64,000 nucleotides of DNA from Macquaria australasica (lineage: Eukaryota; Chordata; Actinopteri; Centrarchiformes; Percichthyidae). Positions 53,273-63,671 of the stretch are shown piece after piece; positions within the stretch are counted from its first letter, which is position 1, and each line of letters begins with the position of its first letter. Location: contig SEMN01000568.1 of assembly GCA_005408345.1 (NCBI GenBank), positions 264,723-328,722 of the forward strand, given 5' to 3'. A program made the position numbers and the translations under genes. The notes beneath the pieces were generated by a model, which saw nothing but the letters and a program-made list of their open reading frames with translations, was not told the DNA's origin and searched no databases.

Positions 53273-56200
53273 ATGTGGGGAGTCACGCTCATTTTCTTGT
53301 CGTATGTCGCGGCCCAGGTGACATCGCGTGAAGTTGTAAGTAATCGGCTAAGCAAGTGAGCCATTCATGGTTTCAGTTACAATTAAACGTGATCTAAGTG
53401 ATCTGTTTCTGGGATTTCTTTGCAGACAGTGGAGTGTCATGAATTTGATGGTATGTTGTGATGTTTATTATTCATACCCCTCGCCTCTCAGTGATGGCCA
53501 ATGCAGAGACCGAGCTTTGTAGCTAGTGGCCGTTATTTTGCACCGTCAGATTCCCTTTTATTCTCCCAAACTTTCAGCTTTCTCTTTTGCTCGAAAAGCC
53601 TTCATTTAGATCACAATTAAACACTAAAATGTCGCATTAAGTTGTTGCAGGGCTGGCAACTCTTTCACAGCAGCGGTTGTAGCCAATTCAGTGGTCTGTC
53701 CTCAGATCATGGTCGCTAACACGGACCACTGGTTACTATCACTAGAGGGCGCTGAAGCTAGTGGTCGGGACCACCTCTTCTGTGGTCCGTGGTGTGGTCC
53801 TTGTGGTCGGGACCACCTCCTCAGTGGTCCGTGGCGTGGTCCTTGTGGTCTGGACCACCTCTTCTGTGGTCCGTGGCGTGGTCCTTGTGGTCGGGACCAC
53901 CGCCTCAGTGGTCCGTGGTGTGGTCCTTGTGGTCTGGACCACCTCTTCTGTGGTCCGGACCACCCCCTCAGTGGTCCGTCGCGTGGTCCTTGTGGTCGGG
54001 ACCACCTCTTCTGTGGTCCAGACCACCTCCTCAGTGGTCCGTGGTGTGGTCCTTGTGGTCGGGACCACCCCCTCAGTGGTCCGTGGCGTGGTCCTTGTGG
54101 TCCGGACCACCTCCTCAGTGGTCCGTCGCGTGGTCCTAATCCATCGCACACCTCCTCTGTCTCTCCCTTCTCTTTCCTTTGGCCATGTGTTACACTTTTG
54201 TTTGCCATTAATGCATTGTTATTGTTGACGGAGACAAATAAACACCACAAATCATAATAATTTGTCTATGAATTATATTGTCGATTAGGCCTAGATTGTA
54301 TTGTTATTGTTGTACTGTGTATGTACTGAAGTTTGTGAGACACAGGCATATATATATAGATATAGATAGATAGATAGATAGATAGCTGAAATAAGGAACA
54401 TTTACTTTAACAAGTTCAACTATGTAATCTCAGATTTCAAAGAGCTTAATGAGCTCTCAAAATTAAAAATACACCTAGGAGAAGGAAACGGGGCATATCT
54501 TGCTGCAAGGACCACACCACGGACCACTGAGGAGGTGGTCCGGACCACAAGGACCACGCCACGGACCACTGAGGCGGTGGTCCCGACCACAAGGACCACG
54601 CCACGGACCACTGAGGCGGTGGTCCCGACCACTAGCTTCAGCGCCCTCTAGTGATAGTAACCAGTGGTCCGTGTTAGCGACCATGATCTGAGGACAGACC
54701 ACTGAATTGGCTACAACCCCCTCTCCTCTTTCAGTCAGGATGACATACGTTTACATTGAGCATTCTCCGGTGTTTCAACACAAAGTTCAATACACTTGCT
54801 GAATTAACAGTGAACGTCTGATTAAATCTCAGAGAATAATAGTATAGGCCCTACACAGTATCTATGTGAGCACTGTTGTTGTCTCTTGTTCCAGATTTCC
54901 CTCCTAGCAATAACAGAACTCCGTCTTTCCTGGCGGACTTGAAAGTGAAGCTGGTGACAGTGGGAGGAAAAAATATGCTGAACATAAGCTGGGCAATCAA
55001 CATTGATGGTAGGAGTTAATACTTTGAATTTTATTCCACATGGAAACTTATAGAACCACTTGATGTTGACTTTAAGACAGTTTTACCAATACCGTTTACA
55101 AAAAACACTTAGGAGACATCATCTCTGACATGGCATCATCAGAATTGATTATTAAAAATATCTTTTAAATACAAGAAAGTAGCTTACTGATTATTACTGA
55201 TAATTTATCTGTAAAAACAACAAACATTTTGTTACACCCACACTGTTATCCAATAACAGAGAGACACGTTATTTACTTGACAAACAGGACTTTAGTCTGG
55301 TTGAGTTGACACTACACCAGGCAGAAGGTGAATATACTATATTATAAGATGTAGCTAATTACAATATAGAAAAGCTTCCTGTAAAACTCTCCAGTTTTCA
55401 TTAACAGTTACACCTATGCTGGTCCTAGGTATATAAAGATAATTCTTCCCCTCACAAATACTACATTTGGAATAACCAGGATATTTGTTTCAAATGCAAA
55501 TCATTGTTTTTAAAGAAATGGGTTGATAATGGCACACTACTTGTCTGTCAGTTGTTTAACAAGGAGGGTCATATGTTTACTTATAATGAATTCTTATGAG
55601 AATATAACATTCCTGTACTCCCTAGATAATTTGCTATTGTCTTTGATGCTATTCCATCAGGTATTTAAATTTTGCCGTCTTCTGCAACCAGAGATATTAT
55701 CCATCCAACCACTCAAGGTTCAAGTTAAGGTTCAACTTAGCTTCTCGAGGCCTATACAGTGGTCTATACAGGGAATGGAAATAACATTTGTCTCACAGCC
55801 TCATGTTAGACAATTGGATGAAAGTAAGAGCACAGGGGTTCTTTTGGGAAACTTTGCACCTTAATAAATACTAAGCTTATATTCCTGTTCCTGATGGCTT
55901 GCATTTAATAATCATTTGTGGATGATATGTACTGCAAGGAGTTTTGGTGTCCTTGAAACATGGTAAAGATGAACTTTTTTTAAGTTACTTGTATCCCTCT
56001 ACGCGGGTGTTTGTGTGTGTATGTTTGTGAGCATATGTGTGTGTAGGTTTAAGTTGGGTTTTGGGCATTGATTTTTGTGTGGTTTATGTTAACAAAAATA
56101 TGTCAATAAAAATAATATTAAAAAAATTAACACTAAACTGATAAAGGAAGATAATTTCCTGGGAAGGGAAACATTTAGGAAGGGAAGGGATACACATACT

Positions 56201-59200
56201 GGTTCTGTTATGAATTTACAAATGACTGTCTGGAAAGAAACCCTTATTTACTGGATGAATAGATAATTGGAACCATAATTCTGTTTCCACAATGGTATAT
56301 AATGGAAGTGGATTGGATTTGGGAGGGATGGCCACCAGGTCCCCAGTCCATCCCCACAGCATCAGAGTGGACGTGCATAAAGATAAATAAATAAAATGAA
56401 CACATCATGTGACAGGGACAGAGAGACACACTGAAAAAGGCAATAGTGCTAACAACAATATTAGCAAACAAATGAATTGAAATAAAAAGTTAACCCTGAC
56501 AAGAGGATGAGCAATAACAGTTAACAATAATATTTGTGAACAAGAAATGTGCCATTTTATTGGTCAGGGCTAGACAGTAACAGCAATAGCAATAGCATCA
56601 ATAATGAGAGTAACAGAGGTGCATCTTGAGTATAGGAATAAGCATGAATAATAGCAAAATATGTTGTTGAACATTTAAAATAATAAATAAAATATAGATG
56701 AAGAGACCTTTACTGCAGTTGCAGTTTATACAAACTGACTTTAGTCAGGCAGGATGACACTGACTGGCCAATATCTAAAGGCCTGGTCAACGCTGACCAG
56801 CTGATATTTTGAACCCTGATATTTTCTGTCTCTCTACAGCTAGTATTGAATATCTGACAGGCACTCGGATTTTGGTTGAATCAGTGTACCACTGTGAATA
56901 CAATCCACCTTTGGCCAAGACAGACCTCACTGGGTCAAAGCAGGTAACTGATTGAATCTTGAGTAGAATTGTTTAATCAGTGATCGTCTGCATAGCATGA
57001 GTTCGAAATGATGAACCTACCAAAGGGTATGTGAGGTTAAAAAGATTAAATTCAATGTAACGATTGTCATCTTTTCAAATCTAGAAATGGTTTCATTATT
57101 TAGTAAAAGCAAGGTATGGCTACAACAAAATCCAAGCTGCCAGTCTCCCTTTGCCTGAGCAGGGGAGCGGCCTCCCTTACAAGATTACCGGAATCTTCAT
57201 ACCTCGTCCAACACAGCGTAAGTTCAGTTTTTAATAATCTACTTTCTTGGTAAAAAAAAAAAAATGTTTGGGTCTCTTAAAATTTTCATTTGAAAATCTG
57301 TGGTTAGTTTGTTATCCACTCTGTGAGGCATTAAACTCAGCATGAGTCAAAAGTATTCAGTTAATGTCTCCGTAACGTTACACTCAAACTCTGTCGTTGT
57401 AATAGCACATGATAATGAAATACTACATTTTCTAAGGCTTATCATCAAAACATGATGGATGGAACATATAATAGATATAGATATGTTTTGTAATCTCAGT
57501 TATGGTTCCTATGTTGTTTCATACAGGCAGCGTGACGTGAAAAGTATCAAAATGTTCTTTGTTCTTTGTTTTCTTAGCAGGTATTCAAACAAGAACTTCT
57601 GAAGTTCCTACAGGTGAGCAATGTCATTTGCTTGTGCATTTGTGTATGTATATAATGTATAATACTTTACGACAAAGATTGTGATTATTCTATCTTTAAC
57701 AATACTTTTTGCATATTTCACTTCAGTTAAGATCACCACTTCAGGTAAGACTCCACAGTTACTTAAAGCACTGTCATTACATACACTGAATCAGTTCAAT
57801 CTCAATATAGTTACACGAAGTAAAATGAGGAATGTGTTGTGTGTGTGTGTGTGTCTGTGCAGGCTTAATAACAGATGTCCCTGGTAATGTCAACTTCACC
57901 AGCATAACGGTGGCCATTTTTGGAGGACTGGCTGGTTTGGTGATCTTGAGTTCCTGCTACATAATCTGTAAATACAACACTTTTTAAAGATTACATACAT
58001 TTAGACATTGCAGATGATTAATGGGAATAGATGCTCAGCTTAATGCATTCTTCTTCTGTGTGCGCACAACATGGTTTACCTCATTGCTAAATTTGATTTA
58101 GAACCAAACCAAAACCAAATTGGCAAAAATGCTCCCTTGTAGCTGACGCACGGGCTCACTCGCCAATCTTGTACACATGCTTTGGATATGCCCTCAGTTA
58201 CTTGGCCACTGGACCAAAATATTTGAAACTTCCTTCCCAACCGATTTACAGTCACACTGCAAAGGAGCTTAGCTTTAACTACTCTACTGGCTAAACATCT
58301 TGCTATCTTGCAATGGAAACATGCTTCTCCTCCTAGATTTGAAGGATGGAGGAAAGAAGTACTGAAACGTATTGAGCTTGGGCTCTCTACAAGCTTTCTG
58401 TACAAATTCGGAAATCCCTTGTAGATTATTTCAAATGTTTCACACTGTTGCTTGGTGCTGGAGAGAGCTAACCTCTCCTTTCCAATCATTTCTTACTCCC
58501 CAGATAAAATCTGTGGAGCCAACTTTGCCACATCATTGGGTTTCAAAAAGTTGCCTACATCTCCCATGGTTCCTGTGCCTGTCCTGGTGGTGTACCCTGC
58601 TGAGAATTCAGACTTCCAGCGGGCCGTGGTGTCCCTGGCAGAGTTCCTGCAGTGGCACGGTGGCTGCAGCGTGGCTGTCGACATGTGGCAGCAGGGGAAG
58701 ATTGCAGAGCTGGGGCCAATGCGCTGGCTGGCAGAACAGGCCAAGGCTGCAGACCGAGTGCTCATCGTCTGCCCACAGGTAGAGATTGTAAGTTGTCTGT
58801 AATATTTATCATTTATTTCTTGCTGTCTGACTAGGAATGATTTTAGTTGATGATCATTTTTATTGTATTGTTGGTAATATGATGTCACCCAGTCATGTGG
58901 ACTCCTACATCTTTATGACAAGGACCACAATAAGGACTTTATTGTGTCATCCTTGGTACTGGGCACTCCCACATCATACGCATACACAGTATGTGCCTGG
59001 AGATCCCTTTAGTAGTTATTGTCCTCCTTCTCATAATGTCAAATAAACTAAAACTGACCTCTCTTCTCTAATCTTCTCTCAGCTCTCTTCACAGCCCAGC
59101 CACTCTCCTCCCAACAACAGCGTCCCAGGACCCTCCATCCCAGCTGCAGCTTATGACCTTTACCCCCTAATTCTCAACATGGTGGCGAGCCACTCAAAGA

Positions 59201-59514
59201 GCGCCAGCGACTTGGCTAAGTTCTGGGTGGTGCAGCTGGGCGAGCAGCAGGACAAGAGGCCTAGTAACCTGCCGCTGGAACTGAGGGCCTGCAAGACTTT
59301 TTGTTTGATGAAGGACTTGAACAAGCTGTGCAGGAGTCTTCATACCCAGTTGCAGGATGACAAGAAGATATCAGATCTGATTTTCAGGCTAGGGTTTGCC
59401 CACAGTGAAGAGAGTACAGTGAAGTTAAGTAAAGCTGTAGAAAAGCTAGACGGACATCAGCCAAGCAATTTCAGACAGGTGGAACCATTGAAATCCGTAG
59501 TCATCACTATTTGA
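53273..59514 (+). CDS. il17rb: il17rb-like interleukin-17 receptor
   Basis: Single-pass cytokine receptor. Exons: 53273-53335, 53426-53450, 54895-55008, 56840-56943, 57085-57217, 57581-57613, 57727-57744, 57863-57967, 58504-58778, 59083-59514; 1,302 nt, 433 residues plus stop, all in frame. Seen: signal peptide MWGVTLIFLSYVAAQ; one extracellular domain (MLNISWAINIDASIEYLTGT and KITGIFIPRP) matching human domain 1; N-glycosylation sites NRT, NIS and NFT; membrane helix ITVAIFGGLAGLVILSSCYI; and a SEFIR domain from VPVLVVYPAENSDFQ through DMWQQGKIAELGPMRWLAEQ and RVLIVCPQ, which in the family recruits ACT1. Human IL17RB has 502 residues; the difference is mostly the missing second extracellular domain. 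The position beside chdh supports il17rb. Confidence 0.9.
53675..54718. mobile_element. 1.04-kb foldback element with 42-bp tandem repeats in both arms
   Basis: Left end GGTTGTAGCCAATTCAGTGG and right end CCACTGAATTGGCTACAACC are perfect complements, and pairing continues through CTCAGATCATGGTCGCTAAC and CACTAGAGGGCGCTGAAGC for roughly 90 bases before entering the tandem arrays. The unit is 42 bp, for example GTGGTCGGGACCACCTCCTC plus AGTGGTCCGTGGCGTGGTCC. About nine units (some shortened) fill the left arm at 53760-54138 and about three the right arm at 54507-54632. The 370-bp centre has a (TA)n-(GATA)n tract at 54347-54385. Long open frames through the arrays on both strands arise because 42 is a multiple of three; they are not genes. 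No target-site duplication is obvious. Confidence 0.85.
53760..54138. repeat. 42-bp tandem array (left arm)
   Basis: Units alternate between CTCTTCTGTGGTCC and CTCCTCAGTGGTCC variants, and between GTGGC and GTGGT versions. Each unit contains GGTCNNGACC palindromes. At least two units are shortened (around 53936-54030). Confidence 0.9.
55009..56839 (+). other. il17rb intron with LINE fragment
   Basis: Holds the L1-like fragment at 55440-56125. The rest is A/T rich and unrecognised. Confidence 0.6.
55440..56125 (+). pseudogene. L1-type LINE ORF2 fragment with 3' end
   Basis: In one + frame the sequence reads YIWNNQDICFKCKSLFLKKW, then LLVCQLFNKEGHMFTYNEFL, a stop, EYNIPVLPR, a stop, FAIVFDAIPSGI and a stop. 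These blocks match fish L1 ORF2 downstream of the reverse transcriptase. It then runs into G/T-rich sequence and ends in CAATAAAAATAATATTAAAA, like an L1 3' terminus. Stops make it a dead copy. Confidence 0.7.
57581..57744 (+). CDS. il17rb: il17rb stalk micro-exons (33 nt and 18 nt)
   Basis: Exon 57581-57613 encodes IQTRTSEVPT and exon 57727-57744 encodes VKITTS. Both keep the same codon phase at each end, so either can be skipped cleanly. They form the threonine/serine-rich stalk before the membrane. Acceptors TTAGCAG and CTTCAG and donors GTGAGC and GTAAGA are canonical. Confidence 0.75.
57968..58503 (+). other. il17rb intron with LINE fragment
   Basis: Most of the intron is the L1-like piece at 58075-58435. 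Confidence 0.65.
58075..58435 (+). pseudogene. L1-type LINE ORF2 C-terminal fragment
   Basis: A + frame reads LVHMLWICPQLLGHWTKIFE, then after a stop TLLAKHLAILQWKHASPPRF and EGWRKEVLKRIELG. The H..W.CP motif followed by WKI and the LLA....LQWK..SPP block are typical of the C-terminal region of fish L1 ORF2. Stops are present. It may belong to the same family as 55440-56125, but the two do not overlap. Confidence 0.7.
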
Positions 59515-60491
59515 ACATCTGTAATGAAAATGTTCACACTGATGGATAAAGAGGATGGGTCTGAATTGTTGATTAGTGAATAGCTGACCCGTTCATTGCT
59601 TATTGTTTTCTAAAATGCATTTATTTTTTGCAGATTAAATAGATCTGGGCTTACTTCTGTTACATAAACACTGGCGTGGACATCGCAGGGTGTGTCTCTG
59701 TCAGTATTTCATCTGTGGTTTGCAGCACTGCATACTGTAGCCTATTCATCTATTTTGAAATAACATCAAAGTTTTCCAAAGGTGTGGAAACACATGCTGT
59801 GTTAGTGTTTCATCTGTTGTCGTCATCATCACATAAAAATTGTAAACTGCTTCAAGACCGATGAACACTAGTACAAAGAAACAGGCATTTTTGTACAATA
59901 GATTTAAGAAAATGTTTTTTTGTTGTATTTGTTTGTTATGTTTGTTTCATCTGCAATCCTTTATTGCTTTATTACAATCCATCTTTATATATTACAATCC
60001 ATCAGGATGTTTTGTTTATTTTATAAAATATGGTGTATTGATGGAATTTTGACCACTCTATGGACACATTTTCTTATTTGGTGAAATGCATTTGTTAATG
60101 AATGGATTAATGAACTATCCTAGGGGGATAGGCCAAGGGGCCCAGTAGACCAGGGGCTCAGTCAAAAGTGGGGATGTCCCAATGAGTTCAACTTCAATAC
60201 ACACAGGGGTTTCACTCCTACAACTTTACTTGGTCTGGTATGACCAGTAGCATATGATGGCTAATGTTAGTAAACTTAAAAGATAGATAGATATTGTTGT
60301 GTAACTGCCATTACTGAGTCAGTTTGCTGACTTTATGACTCTTCTCTGCCTGTGCTTCTGTTATGCTACATTTTAGCATTTACCATTATACTGTCATTGT
60401 GACCTGAGGCCACAGTGGCCGGTGTTCAAAGGAAAGTTACATAGTCTTGCTTTAATATTGACTATGTGAGTTGAGTGAGGTCTTTATATTT

Positions 60492-60850
60492 AGGGCCCGA
60501 GCACCGAAATTCGGTGCAAGGATCTGTTGAATTTGTAAGAGTTATTATTATTATTATTATTATTAGGACCCGAGCACCGAAATTCTAAAATGCACAGGAA
60601 GTCAGTTATATTAAATGCAATTTCAATTTCCAGGCCTCGTACTTTCATTAACTCTTCCTAGAGAATTCATCAGATCCTCTTCAAATTTGGCTGTTTAATC
60701 TAAAGGCCTTTGCCATCAAACATTGCTAAAAGCTTGTGTTTTTGTTGAACAGCGTGTCCGTGATGTGGCATTGAACTTTCACACGTTATGTGTGGTGAAT
60801 GATCCTGCAATTATTTTAATTCTTCCACCAGATGGCAGTGTTGGTTTACT
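60492..60850 (+). repeat. GGGCCCGAGCACCGAAATTC dispersed repeat
   Basis: Starts GGGCCCGAGCACCGAAATTC, has (TTA)n at 60544-60566, then a second head GGACCCGAGCACCGAAATTC at 60568. Words such as CTTCAAATTTGGCTGTTTAA and AACAGCGTGTCCGTGATG follow. This is a very common fish repeat. The doubled head may reflect slippage or two insertions. Right edge uncertain. Confidence 0.7.
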
Positions 60851-61539
60851 AATGGATAGACTCCTCTGCTACAGAGCCATGAAAGGACAGAGAAACAGAC
60901 ACAAACACTGTCCTCTGTCCAATTCAGTATGTTTGAGAGGACTGAGAATGCAGCGCGGCCATCGATGACATCAAAACGTGATAGAGAACTCTCAGTATAA
61001 TTTATTTTCTTCTCATTCAACTAACATGCCGTGAAAACACTTGGGCTGTGCACCAAAGTGTTAAATTGTTAGGAAAAACCCTGATGATTTCATTTTTTAT
61101 GGGCGCTGAGATGAATGATCTATTTATAAAATGACTGTAAGAGGATGGTTTTTTTTTCTACATTTAACACTGGGCACCTTGCAGTTATGTACATCCTGTA
61201 ATAGTCATACAATTCAGAAATGATACTTTTCAGAGCTGTAACAGTTATTGGTGAAACGGTGCATAGTGTAGCTTCAAAGTTTGTCTCGTAGCCTAATGAG
61301 AAGAGCATGATACTAACAGTGCCAGAGTGTTTGAGCCAGGGTCAGCCATGCTAGAAATGTCTTGGCACTGCAAGGGGTTCATGCCTGAGCAAATGATGAA
61401 GCCAAGTGATACGTTGGACATTAAAATCCATCTGTTGAACATAACACATTTGATGCATTGAAATATTTGTGTTGAGGCTCACATTGTATACATGCAGCGC
61501 CAGTGTCGTAAATTCTGATTTAATTGAGGCTACTGGAAT

Positions 61540-61690
61540 AGGGTGGAGTAGTAGGTTTTCAGATTGTCCCACTACAACTGGAGGACCTGGGTTCATGCTC
61601 AGCCGAGGTGTGCTTGAGTAAAACACAGGACTCCTACCAGCTCCAGAGATGCTGGCCTGTACCTGACTTTTGACCTCACCATAAAGGAGG
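61540..61690 (+). repeat. tRNA-derived SINE
   Basis: Reads GGTGGAGTAGTAGG (A-box-like), ACTACAACTGGAGGACCTGG, GGGTTCATGCTCAGC (B-box-like) and GTGCTTGAGTAAAACACAGG, the layout of a fish tRNA-derived SINE. Diverged; no clear A-tail. Confidence 0.6.
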
Positions 61691-61830
61691 AGCAAGTTAC
61701 AAGAGAACATGAAAAAAGGAGCCGTATGTCCGAAAAGTGACAGTTTGAGTTGCAGGACCATGTAGGATCTCCTTTTGGTTGTGTTGTCAGTAACTGTTCT
61801 TCCTCCCTCTCTGTCTGTCTTCTTCATCAG

Positions 61831-63671
61831 TTCTTCAACCAGGTGCTGATGCTGGGAAAGACCTCAGTCAGTGATCTGTCCGAACACGTATTTGACCTCA
61901 TCTTGGAGCTTTACAACATAGACAGTCACCTGCTGCTCTCAGTGCTGCCGCAGCTGGAGTTTAGACTCAAGGTATAGAAAAACACTGTTTCAGTTAAACA
62001 TTGAGGCACCAAACTGCTTTGTGGCTTTTCAAACCTGTGTGCCTAAATGGAGCCTTTAGTGTCTTGCATTTGTCATATCATGTTAGTATGGTTGTTTTGT
62101 GCAATACACTTTACTGCCCCTTTATAAGGACATTTGACAAGATAAATTACATTATTATAATAATAATTATAATTATTATTAGTTTTTATTGTAATATTAA
62201 TAGCAGTTATATAGATGGAAGCAGCAGCAATGCTTGTCTTAAAATTAGTATTATGAGTTATCCACACGACACCAGACTAACAACATGATTTCTCTGACCT
62301 ATTAGCCACAGAAATTCACATTTTCACTTTCTCTGCAGGTTTGTTGATTCATATTAGAAAGATAAAGCATTCAGCCAGTCAGCATAATGTTGCCTCTGCA
62401 GTGTCTCATGAAGGCTTCCTGCTGATGGATAACGCTCATTAACTGTTCAGAGGGAGTGTAGATCGCTGCTGTCTCCTCCAAAATAATAGCTGCGATAACA
62501 TCTCTCCCCCACAGACTACACACTCTCTCTCTCATACTTGCGTATTCTTTGTCTCACACTCACTCTTTTCATCCCTCCTCACTTGTTTTCTCTTCTTTCA
62601 TCCTCACTCCTTCCCTCTTGTCTTCCTTTGTCTTTACTTTGTCTCTGATGTTTCCTCTTCTTTGCAGCTCATTCTAAAATAAGATTGATACCAAAGAAAC
62701 TGCTGCCTTTGTGTGTTGTGAAAATGGTAATGTTGCCAGTGTAGTTAATGTAAATGGGTTGGGGTGTCTGTCCATTCAACACAGCCAAATGCTGTGCATC
62801 ATTTCTCTCTCCGTCTCTCTCCTTCCCTCTCTCTCTGCAGAGTAATGATAATGATGAGAGGCTGCAGGTGGTGAAGCCGCTGGCTAAGATGTTTGGAGCC
62901 AACTCTGAGTTGGCCGTGCAGAACAAACCACTCTGGCAGTGTTACCTGGGCAGGTGGGTTTCAGCGTTGTGCCTGTGGCATCCACAGATCCTCGAAAAGT
63001 CTGAAGAAAATCTTAAAATAACCATATTTGATACTTTCAGAGGGGCTAAAATGTGTACAGATCTTAATCTTTTCAACATGCAATTATTGTTTCTGTAGAG
63101 TTGCAGACGTTAATGTTCATTTCTTTTCCCAAAAGGTTGAATGACATCCATGTGCCTATCAGAATGGAGGGTGTTAAGTTTGCCAGTCATTGTCTCATGA
63201 ATCACCCAGACCTGGCCAAAGACCTCACAGGTAAGTCAGCTGAAATGCACTCACTGAAGCAGTTACATATTTTTGGAAACCTGCTCTCATATGACAAGAC
63301 GTTTATCAGCATGAAACCCATTGGAGTTATTCTGCCACTATATAGAGGTGATACCCCAACACCTGGACCACTTACAAGCTCCTAATAATAAGATACAAGT
63401 GTATTATTGTTCCTTCCAAGTGTGTAATTTAGAAGAAATGAGAAGCAATGTCTGGGTGTTTTCTCCTCGTTAGAGGTGGCCGGTTCTCTCACATCCCACT
63501 CGTTTGTTCCTGATTTCTTTTCCAGAATACTTGAGGGTCAGATCACATGACCCAGAGGAGGCCATCTGCCATGATGTCATCGTTTCTATAGTAACAGCTG
63601 CCAAGAAAGACTTGTCTTTAGTCAATGATGCACTGCTCAGTTTTGTAAAGGAGAGGACCTTGGACAAGAGA
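61831..63671 (+). CDS. Partial PDS5 cohesin-associated factor (PDS5B-like), internal exons
   Basis: Four exons, 61831-61971, 62841-62953, 63136-63230 and 63526-63671, join in frame and encode FFNQVLMLGKTSVSDLSEHV, DLILELYNIDSHLLLSVLPQ, SNDNDERLQVVKPLAKMFGA, NKPLWQCYLGRLNDIHVPIR, ASHCLMNHPDLAKDLTEYLR, VRSHDPEEAICHDVIVSIVT and RTLDKR. PDS5 proteins are HEAT-repeat regulators that bind cohesin on chromatin. The wording follows PDS5B (LELYNIDSHLLLS) more than PDS5A. Splice sites are canonical. Compared with the remembered family sequence it shows KLLAK to KPLAK, loss of one residue after MFGA, RLEC to RMEG, and EAIRHDV to EAICHDV. The roughly 230 residues expected before FFNQ were not found in the 2.3 kb upstream. 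The next exon (WRVRKEAM...) is not before 64000. It may be a truncated duplicate, expressed or not. Confidence 0.8.
61972..62840 (+). other. Intron of the PDS5-like gene
   Basis: A TAA/TAT-rich tract lies at 62147-62190 and a long C/T-rich run at 62510-62660 and 62800-62840 before the acceptor. No repeat family recognised. Confidence 0.6.

Larger units (their letters stand above)
53451..54894 (+). other. il17rb intron hosting a foldback element
   Basis: Mostly made of the element at 53675-54718. The flanks are unique sequence without recognised content. Confidence 0.8.
59515..61830 (+). other. Region between il17rb and the PDS5-like exons
   Basis: Begins with il17rb 3' UTR (no canonical AATAAA close to the stop was found). 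Repeats sit at 60492-60850 and 61540-61690, and a tRNA-like head near 61280-61345 (GTAGCCTAATGAGAAGAGCA) may be a further SINE. No PDS5 upstream exon was recognised. Confidence 0.6.

Noticed and set aside
53760..54138. Possible CRISPR-like array
   Set aside because: Repeats are directly tandem with no unique spacers, and the genome is vertebrate.
53691..54257. Several long overlapping open frames on both strands
   Set aside because: Produced by the 42-bp tandem repeat, whose length is a multiple of three; no real protein character.
61120..61308. Minus-strand frame containing ISELYDYYRMYI, faintly like a structural repeat
   Set aside because: Opposite strand to the PDS5-like exons, short, and without splice support; chance resemblance.
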